64,000 nt of DNA. It comes from Porticoccaceae bacterium (GTDB lineage: Bacteria; Pseudomonadota; Gammaproteobacteria; Pseudomonadales; Porticoccaceae). The position numbers and the translations under genes are program-made. The DNA is taken from positions 53,405 through 117,404 of the forward strand of contig CACETF010000006.1 of assembly GCA_902562425.1 (NCBI GenBank), given 5' to 3'. Shown here piece by piece: positions 29,341-40,429 of the stretch; the first letter of the stretch is position 1, and each line of letters starts with the position of its first letter. The notes under the pieces were generated by a model. That model had not been told where the DNA came from, did no database searches, and saw only the letters and a program-made list of their open reading frames with translations.

Positions 29341-30483
29341 ATGAAGTTGCGCCTGCCACCAATGGCTATGTATATTCATATACCGTGGTGCTCTAGAAAA
29401 TGTCCTTATTGCGATTTCAATTCTCACGAACGCGTCAAAAAAATTCCGGAAAAAAAATATGTTGAAGCCTTAATCGCAGACATTAAAAATGATTTACATC
29501 TGGTGCAAGGCAGAAAATTAAGCTCCTTATTTTTTGGTGGCGGCACTCCAAGCCTTTTTACAGGCTCTTCAATAAGTGAAGTGATCCAATCGGCAGAAAA
29601 AATGATTGGATTCAATGACGACGTAGAGATCACGCTGGAGGCAAATCCAGAGAGTGTAAATCCCCAAAAGTTAAAAGATTTTTATCAAGCGGGTATCAAT
29701 CGAATTTCGATCGGTGTGCAAACGTTTAGTGATGAACAACTAAGTCTAATAGGTCGTACGCACTCAAGTTATTCCGCCATAAAAGCAGTAGAAATGGCTA
29801 AAATAGCCGGCTTTAAAAAAATCAATATCGATTTAATGCATGGATTAAAAGGACAAAACGTCTCTGGTGCTTTAAATGATTTGCAATGCGCTATCTCAAC
29901 AGGGGTCGAACACATTTCTTGGTACCAACTTACTATCGAGAAGAACACTATGTTTTTCAGCAATCCTCCAAAATTGCCAGATAGTCAGCTAATTTCAGAA
30001 ATTCAAGAGCATGGTGCTCAATTACTACAAAGCCATGGTTACGAGCAGTACGAAATTTCCGCGTTTGCGAGGCCAAGAAAGCATTGCACCCACAATCAGA
30101 ATTATTGGCAATTCGGCGATTACATTGGAATAGGCGCTGGCGCCCACGGGAAAATAACGCTTAATAACGAACAAACTATTGTACGCACATTACGAACAAG
30201 ACAACCAAACAACTATCTTGAGACAAAAAATAAAGGAGAAAAAAAATGCATATCTGTAGAGATATCACAGCGTCCTTTAGAATTTATGATGAATGTTCTT
30301 AGATTGAAAGATGGAGTTCCAATGAAGTATTTTTCCGAGCGTACAGGACTCCACCAAAGTTATATATCAAAAATCATTATTAACTTAAAGGAGCAAGGTC
30401 TAATGGTTGATTCAGAAAAACGACTTTTAACTACGCCACTTGGTTTTCGGTTTTTAGATACAATACTGGACAGATTTGTGTAG
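29341..30483 (+). CDS. hemW: Radical SAM heme chaperone HemW
   Basis: A radical SAM protein related to coproporphyrinogen III dehydrogenase but acting as a heme chaperone. I prefer ATG 29341 (380 residues); a GTG at 29314 inside rdgB is also in frame. Cys17, Cys21 and Cys24 in CSRKCPYC bind the iron-sulfur cluster, and IHIPWC precedes them. FFGGGTPSL, ANPES, RISIGVQTF, IDLMHGLKGQ and a C-terminal winged-helix-like domain follow. It ends the yggS-to-hemW block. Confidence 0.92.
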   Translation: MKLRLPPMAMYIHIPWCSRKCPYCDFNSHERVKKIPEKKYVEALIADIKNDLHLVQGRKLSSLFFGGGTPSLFTGSSISEVIQSAEKMIGFNDDVEITLEANPESVNPQKLKDFYQAGINRISIGVQTFSDEQLSLIGRTHSSYSAIKAVEMAKIAGFKKINIDLMHGLKGQNVSGALNDLQCAISTGVEHISWYQLTIEKNTMFFSNPPKLPDSQLISEIQEHGAQLLQSHGYEQYEISAFARPRKHCTHNQNYWQFGDYIGIGAGAHGKITLNNEQTIVRTLRTRQPNNYLETKNKGEKKCISVEISQRPLEFMMNVLRLKDGVPMKYFSERTGLHQSYISKIIINLKEQGLMVDSEKRLLTTPLGFRFLDTILDRFV

Positions 30484-30660
30484 TTAAATAGTCTATAGTG
30501 ATTGCTGATGAGTTTGCTCCCGCATGAGAAAAGGTTTAGTAAAGTGAAGAATAGCTTCAGCTTGGCAAATAGGGCAGAGGGTATTGTCGTATTAAGCATC
30601 TAAGTGGTATCATAAAAACCAAGCGGTACAGTGGTCCGGCTGACGAGGGGGGAATATTGA

Positions 30661-30987
30661 ATGAGTGAGAGCCCGATAAATGTTACTGATACAAGTTTCG
30701 AGACAGACGTTTTGGAAAGCGATGTGCCCACACTAATTGATTTTTGGGCGCCCTGGTGTGGGCCATGTAAAATGGTAGCTCCGCTCCTTAACGAAATCTC
30801 GGTAGAATATGCTGGAAAACTAAAAGTATGTAAAATTGACGTAGATAGCAACACTGAGACTGCGGCTAAATACAACGTGCGAGGGATTCCCACACTCCTC
30901 GCGTTTAAAAATGGCAATATCGAAGGAACAAAAGTGGGAGCGTTGTCAAAAAATCAATTAGTTGAATTCATAGAAAGCTTCGTGTAG
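30661..30987 (+). CDS. trxA: Thioredoxin
   Basis: A 108-residue thioredoxin with the active site WCGPC (Cys33/Cys36) and the cis-proline loop RGIPTLLAF. It reduces protein disulfides in the cytoplasm and supplies electrons to DsbD (4209-5978). A strong purine-rich ribosome site (GAGGGGGG) lies upstream. It precedes rho, the classic trxA-rho order. Confidence 0.97.
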   Translation: MSESPINVTDTSFETDVLESDVPTLIDFWAPWCGPCKMVAPLLNEISVEYAGKLKVCKIDVDSNTETAAKYNVRGIPTLLAFKNGNIEGTKVGALSKNQLVEFIESFV

Positions 30988-31190
30988 AAAAGTTGCTGAA
31001 TTCAGCCAAGGGGTACTTGTAAAAATAGTTGTTATTCCTGTAAGTTCCGTTATACTTTTTAAGCAAATCTGTTATAACTCCAAAAAGTAAGTGATTCGCG
31101 CGCCCACTGAGGTGAAGGGCAGCCTCAACTTAATCGTTAAAAAATTCGACAGATCATAATCGTACTGTCTCGCAAGTAAAAAGTCTCTTT

Positions 31191-32450
31191 ATGAACCTAT
31201 CCGAATTAAAAGAAAAACCAATTGCCGATCTCATAGGATTGGCAGAGTCACTTGGCCTTGACAATGTCGCACGATCACGCAAGCAAGATATTATTTTTTC
31301 GCTTCTTAAACGACATGCTAAGAGCGGGGAAGACATATACGGTAACGGGCTTCTGGAAATTCTCCCAGACGGTTTTGGCTTTTTGAGGTCCGCCGGGTCC
31401 TCATACCTAGCAGGCCCAGATGATATTTACGTTTCGCCAAGCCAAATAAGGCGATTTAACCTCCGAACAGGGGATGCCATATCAGGCAAAATCCGGCCTC
31501 CAAAAGACGGTGAACGGTATTTTGCGATGCTCAAGGTAGATAAAATTAACTTTGATACCCCAGAAAATGTCCGCAACAAGATATTGTTCGAAAACCTTAC
31601 GCCACTATTCCCTGATAATCGACTTACATTGGAATCAGGAAATGGATCAACCGAGGACTTAACTGGTCGCATTATAGATTTAATATCTCCCATTGGTCGG
31701 GGTCAGAGAGGCCTCATTGTTGCGCCGCCAAAAGCAGGAAAAACTATAATGATGCAACATATCGCCCAGTCGATTGTCAGAAACAATGCAGACTGCTACA
31801 TAATCGTATTGCTCATTGATGAGAGACCAGAGGAAGTAACGGAAATGCAGCGGACAGTGCGTGGAGAAGTCATTGCATCAACTTTTGATGAACCACCAAC
31901 TAGACATGTTCAGGTTGCCGAGATGGTTATCGAAAAAGCAAAAAGGCTTGTTGAGCATAAAAGAGATGTCGTTATTCTTCTTGACTCCATTACCCGCCTA
32001 GCGCGAGCTTATAACACTGTAATTCCGTCGTCTGGAAAAGTTTTGACTGGTGGTGTAGACGCACACGCACTTGAAAAACCAAAACGGTTCTTTGGAGCTG
32101 CACGAAACATAGAACATGGAGGAAGTCTTACTATAATTGCAACTTCCCTGGTTGATACCGGTTCTAAAATGGATGAAGTAATCTATGAAGAGTTTAAGGG
32201 CACGGGAAATATGGAGCTACACCTCGACCGAAAAATAGCCGAAAAACGGGTTTATCCTGCGATAAACATTCGACGCTCAGGTACTCGCCGCGAAGAACTA
32301 CTCATAGAAGAGTCAGAATTGCAACGAATATGGATTCTTCGAAAACTGCTACACGATATGGAAGATTTAACTGCAGCCGAGTTCATGGTTGAAAAGCTTA
32401 AAGGATACAAGAATAACAACGAATTCTTTGGCGCCATGAAGCGAAAGTGA
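31191..32450 (+). CDS. rho: Transcription termination factor Rho
   Basis: Hexameric RNA helicase that ends transcription. The 419 residues equal the E. coli length. An N-terminal RNA-binding domain ([17 protein letters not shown]) is followed by the ATPase with Walker [11 protein letters not shown], Walker [17 protein letters not shown] and the C-terminal GTRREELL region. About 200 bases separate it from trxA and could be a rho leader, but no Rho-specific signal is evident. ubiD follows. Confidence 0.98.
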   Translation: MNLSELKEKPIADLIGLAESLGLDNVARSRKQDIIFSLLKRHAKSGEDIYGNGLLEILPDGFGFLRSAGSSYLAGPDDIYVSPSQIRRFNLRTGDAISGKIRPPKDGERYFAMLKVDKINFDTPENVRNKILFENLTPLFPDNRLTLESGNGSTEDLTGRIIDLISPIGRGQRGLIVAPPKAGKTIMMQHIAQSIVRNNADCYIIVLLIDERPEEVTEMQRTVRGEVIASTFDEPPTRHVQVAEMVIEKAKRLVEHKRDVVILLDSITRLARAYNTVIPSSGKVLTGGVDAHALEKPKRFFGAARNIEHGGSLTIIATSLVDTGSKMDEVIYEEFKGTGNMELHLDRKIAEKRVYPAINIRRSGTRREELLIEESELQRIWILRKLLHDMEDLTAAEFMVEKLKGYKNNNEFFGAMKRK

Positions 32451-32471
32451 TGTGCGCTAAAATTGTCCAAA

Positions 32472-33953
32472 ATGCCCTCTAAATATCATGATCTCCGAGA
32501 ATTTTTAGAATTCCTTGAGGAACGTGGTGAGCTATTAAGAGTAGTTGAGCCAATCGACCCCAATCTTGAAATGACTGAAATCAGCGACCGCACTTTGCGT
32601 GCGAAAGGCCCTGCCTTACTTTTCGAAAATCCTCAAGGTTTTAATACCCCAGTGTTATGTAATTTATTCGGCACACCGGAGAGAATAGCTTTAGCGATGG
32701 GAGAAACGGGGCTTGAAGGACTTCGTAACATCGGCGTACTGCTGGCTTTTTTGAAAGAGCCAGATCCTCCCAAAGGATTAATGGATCTATGGAACAAACG
32801 GCATGACTTCAAGCAAGTATTAAATATGCCTGTGAGGTTGCTGAAAAAGGGGCCATGCCAAGAAGTAATTTTAGAAAAAAACCAAGTTAACCTTGATAAC
32901 CTTCCTATCCAAACATGTTGGCCAGGAGACGCTGCTCCACTAATCACTTGGGCTCTTGTCGTCACGCGCGGGCCTGAAAAAGAACGGCAGAATCTGGGAA
33001 TCTACCGAATGCAAAAGATTGCGAGAAACAAACTAATAATGAGATGGCTGGCTCATCGAGGTGGTGCGCTAGACTTTCGAGAATGGCACCAAAAATTCCC
33101 AGAACGTCCATTCCCCGTTGCAATTGCTTTGGGTGCAGATCCTGCTACTACATTAGCAGCCGTCACCCCAGTACCCGACACACTCTCGGAGTACGCATTC
33201 GCCGGCTTACTTCGTGGCAGCAAAACTGTCGTAGTAAAGTGTTTTGGAAACAATCTTGAGGTACCAGCAACGGCAGAGTATATTTTAGAGGGCCACATCC
33301 ATCCCGGCGAAACTGCCATAGAGGGGCCGTTCGGTGACCATACCGGTTACTACAACGAAACAGATAGCTTTCCAGTATTTACTGTTAATCGGATTACTCA
33401 TCGAAAGAGCCCCATATATCACAGTACCTATACCGGAAAACCGCCAGATGAGCCAGCGATACTTGGGGTAGCGCTAAATGAGGTATTCGTACCAATACTT
33501 CAAAAACAATTCCCTGAAATAGTCGATTTTTTCCTTCCACCGGAGGGTTGCTCATACAGACTTGCGGTGATAAGTATAAAAAAACAATATCCCGGACATG
33601 CCAAACGCGTGATGATGGGATTATGGTCTTTCTTGAGGCAATTTATGTATACCAAGTTTGTTATCGTAACTGATGATGATGTGAACATAAGAAATTGGCG
33701 AGATGTAGTCTGGGCAATAACAACCAGAACGGATCCTTCTAGAGATACCATTATTATGGAAAATACGCCAATTGATTACCTCGACTTTGCCTCCCCTGTG
33801 TCAGGCCTAGGATCTAAGATGGGCTTGGACGCGACAAATAAAATACAAGGTGAGACACAGCGAGAATGGGGTAGAACTATCAGCATGAAGAAGTCAGTAG
33901 TTCAACGAATCGATGACATTTGGAATTCCTTGGGAATTAAGACCACATCCTAG
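32472..33953 (+). CDS. ubiD: 3-octaprenyl-4-hydroxybenzoate decarboxylase
   Basis: Decarboxylates the prenylated ring in ubiquinone synthesis using prenylated FMN made by UbiX. From ATG 32472 the product has 493 residues; a TTG at 32463 is also in frame, but the family begins with the MxxKYxDLR segment seen at the [24 protein letters not shown]-like blocks (core [15 protein letters not shown]), [17 protein letters not shown] and PEGCSYR are typical. It lies just downstream of rho, as in Pseudomonas. Confidence 0.95.
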   Translation: MPSKYHDLREFLEFLEERGELLRVVEPIDPNLEMTEISDRTLRAKGPALLFENPQGFNTPVLCNLFGTPERIALAMGETGLEGLRNIGVLLAFLKEPDPPKGLMDLWNKRHDFKQVLNMPVRLLKKGPCQEVILEKNQVNLDNLPIQTCWPGDAAPLITWALVVTRGPEKERQNLGIYRMQKIARNKLIMRWLAHRGGALDFREWHQKFPERPFPVAIALGADPATTLAAVTPVPDTLSEYAFAGLLRGSKTVVVKCFGNNLEVPATAEYILEGHIHPGETAIEGPFGDHTGYYNETDSFPVFTVNRITHRKSPIYHSTYTGKPPDEPAILGVALNEVFVPILQKQFPEIVDFFLPPEGCSYRLAVISIKKQYPGHAKRVMMGLWSFLRQFMYTKFVIVTDDDVNIRNWRDVVWAITTRTDPSRDTIIMENTPIDYLDFASPVSGLGSKMGLDATNKIQGETQREWGRTISMKKSVVQRIDDIWNSLGIKTTS

Positions 33954-34366
33954 TTTTACAATAACGTGTCTTAAAAAAAAATATTCTCTCAGAAGCCGAT
34001 TAAATTAATCATCTTAATGCAACCACCAAAATTGCAAACTAAAAATATTTCCTCAATTTCTTCTGTAATGAGTAGTAAGCGTGCCTAAAAGTAGTATTAA
34101 ATTGTGAAAAATTGTGGGGGGTTATCGGGACAAAAAATTTAAGCTTTTTTAAACATACAACAAACTTTAATGAAAAAAAAGAGTAAACTTGTTACTTAGC
34201 TCATTGAAATTTAGCCCTTTATCGTTCTCAAGTATAAAGAAATGTATGTTCTTTGGATTAGTGAAAAATGCCGTGTCAAAAGACATCTCACGGGAATAGA
34301 TACCAAACGTTCCTGCATGTCGACATGTCAGTTTACTCGCTTATCTGCACTTAGAGTAACGTAACA
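33954..34366. other. Intergenic region upstream of the RND operon, nothing seen
   Basis: Just over 400 AT-rich bases, with A-runs near 33974 and 34175, between ubiD and the efflux operon. I found no gene and no inverted repeat that would mark a repressor site, though a promoter for the operon probably lies here. Confidence 0.3.
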
Positions 34367-35569
34367 ATGTTCAAATCTTATCAGAAAATCATAACTACTA
34401 TGAGCGTTTTAGTTGCTGGAATACTGCTAATATCGGCGACCTATTACTTTAAACCGACTCAGGAACGTGTTTCACAACAGCCTCCACAAGCTATTGAGGT
34501 CACAATTGTTAAAGTTAAACCCAAGACTCATCAGCTAAATGTAGTCTCTCAAGGCACTGTCAGTCCAAAATATGAAATTGATCTAATTGCAGAAGTTACT
34601 GGACGTATTGAATTTGTGTCGCCGAATTTCGCCAATGGTGCTTTCTTCGCCTTAGGTGAAAAACTAGTTCAAATAGTGCCTATTGACTATCAGCTAAGCT
34701 TAATCACTGCTGAAAGTGCGGTGGCCAGGGCAGAAGAGGAGTTAGCAATTGAACGTGGTCGCGTAAAACAAGCGAGGCGGGAGTGGCGGGAGCTTGGCGA
34801 TGAAGAGGCAAACGAACTGTTTTTACGAAAGCCCCAATTAAGAGCCTCAGAGGCAGCTCTTGCCTCTGCTTCGGCCGAACGCGATCGGGCACAAATTCAA
34901 CTTGATAGGACTACCATAACTGCCCCATTCAATGGCAGAATTCGCAATACATTCGTGCATGCAGGTCAATTTGTATCACGCGGAACCCGTTTAGCGACTA
35001 TATTTAGTTCTGAGGTTGCAGAAGTGCGACTTCCACTCAGGGATCAACAATTGCAATGGATTGACTTACCATCAGAATATGCCACCCTAAGTAGTCAGGA
35101 GTTTCCAGCAGTATCCATTAAAAGCACAATTGGTTCAGTTCAGCACACTTGGGAAGGGCGCATTGTGAGGACTGAGTCATCAATCGACCCACAAAGCCGT
35201 ATGACATTCGCAGTAGCGGAAATAGACGAGCCATTTTCACAAGAGAATGCTGCCTCACTTGATATGGGCCGATTCGTCGAGGCTAGAATTACAGGAATAA
35301 TTTTACATGATGTTACTGTCTTACCGCGCCATGCAGTATATAAAAATAATTTAGTACTTACCGTCACCGATGAAAACTCAATCGAATTTGCCATAGTAGA
35401 TGTAATTAAAACAAGTGCCGAACAAGCTATCGTTCGAGGTATAGCAGAGGGAACCGTGGTAGTCTCCTCCCGGGTCGCAAATCCTTATGTCGGAATGAGT
35501 GTGAGTACTTCCCCGCCTCAATTAAGTGAAAAAATCCAATCAAAAAATACCACAGGCGAAATGCTATGA
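34367..35569 (+). CDS. RND efflux membrane fusion protein
   Basis: Periplasmic adaptor of a tripartite efflux pump, 400 residues. It has an N-terminal membrane anchor (about 12-28), a lipoyl/hairpin core (GTVSPKYEIDLIAEVTGRIEF, core EIDLIAEVTGRIEF; then a coiled-coil hairpin at about 120-175) and TTITAPFNGRIRN returning to the barrel. The stop overlaps the start of the permease gene by 4 bases (ATGA), so the pair is one operon. The substrate cannot be inferred. No outer-membrane channel gene is nearby. Confidence 0.9.
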   Translation: MFKSYQKIITTMSVLVAGILLISATYYFKPTQERVSQQPPQAIEVTIVKVKPKTHQLNVVSQGTVSPKYEIDLIAEVTGRIEFVSPNFANGAFFALGEKLVQIVPIDYQLSLITAESAVARAEEELAIERGRVKQARREWRELGDEEANELFLRKPQLRASEAALASASAERDRAQIQLDRTTITAPFNGRIRNTFVHAGQFVSRGTRLATIFSSEVAEVRLPLRDQQLQWIDLPSEYATLSSQEFPAVSIKSTIGSVQHTWEGRIVRTESSIDPQSRMTFAVAEIDEPFSQENAASLDMGRFVEARITGIILHDVTVLPRHAVYKNNLVLTVTDENSIEFAIVDVIKTSAEQAIVRGIAEGTVVVSSRVANPYVGMSVSTSPPQLSEKIQSKNTTGEML

Positions 35570-38500
35570 GACTAATTGTCTCCTGGTTTGTACGTGACCC
35601 TGTTGCAAGTAATTTACTAACGATACTTATATTTATTGGTGGTATTTTTGGCGCAATGTCGATGGGAAAAGAGGTATTCCCCTCGGTTCAGGTTGATTAC
35701 ATACGCATTATAATGCCATACCTAGGCGCAGGACCTGAGGAAGTTGAAGAGCAAATCCTCATCCCAATTGAAGAGGCTATCTATAATATAGACGGGGTAG
35801 CAGGATTAGATTCTGTTGCCTGGCAAGGTGGGGGCCAAGTTTTAGTAGAAGTCGAAGTTGGTTATGATAAAACCAAACTGACAAACCATATCCAAACTAA
35901 CATTGACACGATTACGACATTCCCCAGAGAAACTGAACGCCCCGAAGTTGCAGAGGTAATATTTAGAGAGAGAGTGATGACCGTGGCCCTCTCTGGTGAT
36001 GTTGCGACGGATGTTCTGATAGATTTTGCTGAGAAAGTCCGAGACGACCTTTCGAGATTACCTGATGTAGAATCAGTCGAGCTCCAAGGAATAAGAGCAC
36101 CCGTTATATCAATCGAATTAGAAGAATATCAAATGAGGCGCTTCGATATCTCTTTCGAGGAGATTGTAGCAGCAGTGCAACGGTCTTCAATCACGATGCC
36201 TGCTGGTGCCATCCGCGGTGATAACGGTACATTGCAGCTTCAAACCAGTGGTCAGGCTTTCAATGAATCCCAATTTAATGAGATTTTGGTGTTAGGTCGT
36301 CCTGACGGTACTAAGATCTCCGTAGGCGATGTTGCGAATGTCAAAGAAACATTTGAGGAAACCTTCTTTGAAGCCCGCTTAAATGGTGAAAAAATGGTTT
36401 TTGTTCAGGTATATACCGAGAATAATCCGGATGTAGTCGCATCTACGAACGCCGTTAAAAATTACGTTCTCAACGAAACATCATTCCTCCCTGGGAATCT
36501 AAAAATACAAACGGTTCAAGATCACTCAATAATGTATCAAGACCGTCTTAACCTGATCACTAAAAATGCGGTTGGGGGTTTAATTTTGGTATTCGTAATC
36601 TTGATGCTATTCCTGCGTCCCATCTTGGCTATGTGGGTGTCCTTCGGGATTGGTATAGCATACGCTGGAGCGCTATGGATACTCCCGGCAGCAGGAGTCA
36701 CCATAAGCATGGCGTCAATGTTTGCATTCCTGCTGATACTTGGAATAATTGTGGACGATGCAATTATTGTCGGAGAGAGCATATATCGACACCACGAAGA
36801 AGGATATCAAGACTACGAAGCGGCAGAAATGGGTGCTCAAAGGGTTTTGGTTCCAGTGGTTCTTGCTGTAGCTACAACAATCATATTATTCGCGGTGATG
36901 TTTTTTTTACCGGGCTCGTTTATACGGGCAATCTGGGCAATTCCTATCGTTGCTGTTATTGCTTTAAGCTTTTCATTAGTGGAGTGTTTGTGTATTTTAC
37001 CCTCCCACTTAGCTCATATGGGCCCTGAAAAATCTCCCAAGACCAATTTTACACGGCGACTCAAATATTTACGTCAGAAATGCTCTAATACGTTGCTTAA
37101 TATTTGTGATAACCGATACCAGCCGCTCCTCGCCAAAGCACTTGAATGGAGATATCTCACCATTTTATGCTTTTTAATTGCTTTCATTTTTGCAAATAGT
37201 CTCTTAAATGCCGGGCATATAAAGAAACAATTCATGCCAAACGTACCATGGGATTATGTGGGGCTCGAAATATCAATGCCGGACAATTACTCAAAAACAC
37301 AAATGATGTCGTTACTTAAAAGAGTAGAAACGGCAGCAGGAAAATTAAATACGGACAGCGCTCTGAAAGAACAGGGCCTTAACGGCACGGTAGTTATAAA
37401 TACCCTCGCTTTCCTTTTCGGCCACGACATTACTGTTTGGATTGAGTTGAGTCCCGGCGTTACAGATGCTATCGACACAGCTGTAATTGGCGAGCGCTGG
37501 ATCCACCATCTTGGGAAAATTCCAGAAGCCTCTAATTATCAAGCCTTAACAGGGTTCGGCGCAAAAGAAGATCAGGGTTTTTCTGTACTGCTTAATTCAA
37601 ACGACGGCATACAACTCAATGCTGCTAAAACTTTTATGCTGGAGTCTTTAATGGAAATCCAAGGCGTTTCAAGAGTCTTAGACACAAGCGAAAGTTCTGG
37701 AATGGATCTGAATATTAGTCTGAAATCTGACGGTAACAACCTCGGTGTGGGGCTCACTGATGTCGCAAATCAGGTCCGACAAGGCTTCTACGGAGCGGAG
37801 GCACAGCGGATAGCAAGGGACCGAGATGAATTGAGGGTCCTCGTTCGTTATCCGGAATTAGCCAGAAAGAATGTAGATACACTCTCAGAAATGCGAATCC
37901 GAACACCAGACGGCAAAGAGATACCGTTCTACTCAGTGGCAGATGTCGAATATGTTGAGGGAATTACAAGCATTCGCAGGGTTAATCGCGAACGCACTAA
38001 TCGAATAAGAGCCTATGAACAGAAGAGTCTAGTCACAACAGATGAAATTAGCAAAATTGTATTCGATGAAATTAGCCCAGAGCTGACGCGAAAATATCCT
38101 AGCGTCCGACTATCCAAAGACGGCTTCAGCTCTGACGAAGCCGAATTCTACCAGGCCGGTACAAAATTATTCATCACAGCAGTAGTAATAATTTATGGGC
38201 TCATGGTTCTCACATTTAAATCTTACCTCAAGCCATTAGGTGTTCTAACGGCTATTCCATTCGGACTAATGGGCGCAATTTTCGGACATGTTCTCTTTGA
38301 TCTTGAGTTTAGTATGATGTCTTGGATGGGGGTTTTCGCGGCTACCGGCGTGGTGGTAAACGATAACCTTGTTTTAATTGAAAGGATTAATCAGTTAAGA
38401 CAAGGAGGGCATGCAGTAAGCCAAGCACTTATGAGAGCTGGAAAAGACCGATTTAGGCCGATAATTTTAACCTCACTTACTACTTTTATTGGTCTTATGC

Positions 38501-38679
38501 CGATAATATTTGAGCCCAGTGAACAGGCCCAATTTCTAGTTCCCATGGTGATCTCACTCGTCTTTGGGGTGCTTTTCGCCACGACAGTGACATTGATCTT
38601 TGTGCCATCTATCTATCTCACCGCCGCAAGCTTCAGAGATTACTGGAGAGGAACACAGCTGCCCACAGTATCTTCATGA
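35566..38679 (+). CDS. RND efflux transporter permease (HAE1-like)
   Basis: A proton-driven inner-membrane exporter of 1037 residues, the usual RND length. Twelve membrane helices and two large periplasmic loops are evident. TM4 carries the proton-relay pair Asp397-Asp398 in GIIVDDAIIVGE. The second half repeats the design with GVVVNDNLVLIERIN near TM10 and DRFRPIILTSLTTFIGLMP. Closest in style to AcrB/MexB-like multidrug and related pumps with unknown substrate. It is translationally coupled to the adaptor. Confidence 0.93.
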   Translation: MRLIVSWFVRDPVASNLLTILIFIGGIFGAMSMGKEVFPSVQVDYIRIIMPYLGAGPEEVEEQILIPIEEAIYNIDGVAGLDSVAWQGGGQVLVEVEVGYDKTKLTNHIQTNIDTITTFPRETERPEVAEVIFRERVMTVALSGDVATDVLIDFAEKVRDDLSRLPDVESVELQGIRAPVISIELEEYQMRRFDISFEEIVAAVQRSSITMPAGAIRGDNGTLQLQTSGQAFNESQFNEILVLGRPDGTKISVGDVANVKETFEETFFEARLNGEKMVFVQVYTENNPDVVASTNAVKNYVLNETSFLPGNLKIQTVQDHSIMYQDRLNLITKNAVGGLILVFVILMLFLRPILAMWVSFGIGIAYAGALWILPAAGVTISMASMFAFLLILGIIVDDAIIVGESIYRHHEEGYQDYEAAEMGAQRVLVPVVLAVATTIILFAVMFFLPGSFIRAIWAIPIVAVIALSFSLVECLCILPSHLAHMGPEKSPKTNFTRRLKYLRQKCSNTLLNICDNRYQPLLAKALEWRYLTILCFLIAFIFANSLLNAGHIKKQFMPNVPWDYVGLEISMPDNYSKTQMMSLLKRVETAAGKLNTDSALKEQGLNGTVVINTLAFLFGHDITVWIELSPGVTDAIDTAVIGERWIHHLGKIPEASNYQALTGFGAKEDQGFSVLLNSNDGIQLNAAKTFMLESLMEIQGVSRVLDTSESSGMDLNISLKSDGNNLGVGLTDVANQVRQGFYGAEAQRIARDRDELRVLVRYPELARKNVDTLSEMRIRTPDGKEIPFYSVADVEYVEGITSIRRVNRERTNRIRAYEQKSLVTTDEISKIVFDEISPELTRKYPSVRLSKDGFSSDEAEFYQAGTKLFITAVVIIYGLMVLTFKSYLKPLGVLTAIPFGLMGAIFGHVLFDLEFSMMSWMGVFAATGVVVNDNLVLIERINQLRQGGHAVSQALMRAGKDRFRPIILTSLTTFIGLMPIIFEPSEQAQFLVPMVISLVFGVLFATTVTLIFVPSIYLTAASFRDYWRGTQLPTVSS

Positions 38680-38812
38680 AGAGATACGACTTGCTCGAAA
38701 CGGATAGCATTTAATCTTAGTTAAAAATAGGTTAAAATTAATAATGTGTTAGTTCAGTGACAGCTCCCCTGCAAACGCAATTGTTTCGTATCAAAGGATT
38801 ACAACTTTTTCG

Positions 38813-40411
38813 GTGTCTAACGCGCCATCAAACGGATACACCCTAGTGTCATTAAATCAAATTTTACAAAGGTTGGCTGACGGTTCAGCGCACCAGCAAC
38901 TCCGCAAAATCAAAAGGGGTGTTGAAAAAGAGAGTCTTCGGACTACCAATAATGGATTTATCGCAATTACCCCTCATCCAGAAGCCTTAGGTTCTGCATT
39001 AACGCATCCTTCAATCACCACGGATTTTTCAGAGGCTCTCCTTGAATTCATAACCGCTCCGTACAAGAACATTTCTGATCTTCTAGACGAACTAGACGAT
39101 ATCCATCGCTTCGTACATGCTCAGATTGGAGAAGAACTACTTTGGGTCAATAGTATGCCTTGTCAAATAAAGGCAGATACCGAAATCCCAATCGCAAATT
39201 TTGGTAGATCCAATGTTGGGAAGATGAAACATATTTATCGACTTGGTTTAGGGCATCGTTATGGGCGTTCGATGCAAACTATTGCTGGGATTCATTATAA
39301 TTTTTCAGTTCCAGACTCAATTTGGCAGCTTATTGCCTCCTCTAAAAAATCAGGACTTTCACTAAAAGATATCAAGACAGAGGGTTACTTCGGTCTGATA
39401 AGGAACTTTCGTCGCTCAGCTTGGCTTCTTAATTACCTGTTTGGTGCCACACCAAGTGTTTGTAGCAGTTTTGTCTATGGGAAAACACATAAACTTAAAT
39501 TATTAGAAAATAAAAAAAGTTACTATAGCCCTTATGCTACCTCACTCCGAATGGGAGACCTCGGTTATCAAAGTGAAGTGCAAGCCTCTTTAAACATCAC
39601 ATACAATAATTTGAAGAGCTATACTAGAAGTCTGCGAGCAGCCCTTCAGCAAACTTGCCCAAAATACCAAGTCATCGGTTTAAAAGATGACATCGGTCAA
39701 TTTAAACAGCTAAACACAAATTTACTCCAAATAGAAAACGAATTTTATAGTGAGATCCGGCCCAAGCAACCAACAAAATCCGGAGAATCACCAATGCAAG
39801 CTCTTTTAGATAGGGGCGTAGAATATGTTGAAGTTCGCTGCCTTGACCTTGATCCGTTCACCTTGCTGGGAATTGATTCAACCACTATACGTTTTTTAGA
39901 TACATTTCTACTGTCTTGCCTTCTTTCAGAGAGCCCGCTTTCGAACGAACGTGAACAATGTGAAATAATTCACAATAAAAACCTAACTGTCTATGAGGGG
40001 CGAGATCCACTACTCCATTTACGTCATCAAGATCAGTCCATTTCGCTCAAAGAATGGGGGAGGAAAATACTCACAGATCTTCAACCTATTGCCACACTTC
40101 TTGATGCCGCCCATGGAGGTAATGCTTACGAAATCGCGGTTGCTAAGATGAATACGAGAATTGAGCAACCGGCGCTGACACCATCAGCCAGAATTATAGA
40201 CGAAATGAGTACCCATAACGAAAGCTATATACAGTTCGGAATACGTTGGGCCAAGCAACATGCCGAAAATTTTGCAGCAAGAAGTCCCGATGAAGCTCTG
40301 CTTATAAAACAAAAAGATCTCGCAAAGGCATCGTCACTGAACCAAAAAGAAACCGAATTATCGGATTATCTATCTTTTGAGGAATATTTAGAGCAATATT
40401 ATCGTCAATAA
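38813..40411 (+). CDS. gshA: Glutamate-cysteine ligase
   Basis: First step of glutathione synthesis. The 532 residues (E. coli 518) start at GTG 38813; no better ATG precedes the RGVEKESLR motif. This motif and the downstream FSEALLEFITAP, IAGIHYNFSVPD, SLRMGDLGYQS and YVEVRCLDLDPF are diagnostic of the gammaproteobacterial GshA type. It is followed by dsbB 18 bases later. The second enzyme, gshB, is at 21601. Confidence 0.95.
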   Translation: MSNAPSNGYTLVSLNQILQRLADGSAHQQLRKIKRGVEKESLRTTNNGFIAITPHPEALGSALTHPSITTDFSEALLEFITAPYKNISDLLDELDDIHRFVHAQIGEELLWVNSMPCQIKADTEIPIANFGRSNVGKMKHIYRLGLGHRYGRSMQTIAGIHYNFSVPDSIWQLIASSKKSGLSLKDIKTEGYFGLIRNFRRSAWLLNYLFGATPSVCSSFVYGKTHKLKLLENKKSYYSPYATSLRMGDLGYQSEVQASLNITYNNLKSYTRSLRAALQQTCPKYQVIGLKDDIGQFKQLNTNLLQIENEFYSEIRPKQPTKSGESPMQALLDRGVEYVEVRCLDLDPFTLLGIDSTTIRFLDTFLLSCLLSESPLSNEREQCEIIHNKNLTVYEGRDPLLHLRHQDQSISLKEWGRKILTDLQPIATLLDAAHGGNAYEIAVAKMNTRIEQPALTPSARIIDEMSTHNESYIQFGIRWAKQHAENFAARSPDEALLIKQKDLAKASSLNQKETELSDYLSFEEYLEQYYRQ

Positions 40412-40429
40412 AAGATCGAGGTTTGTAGT

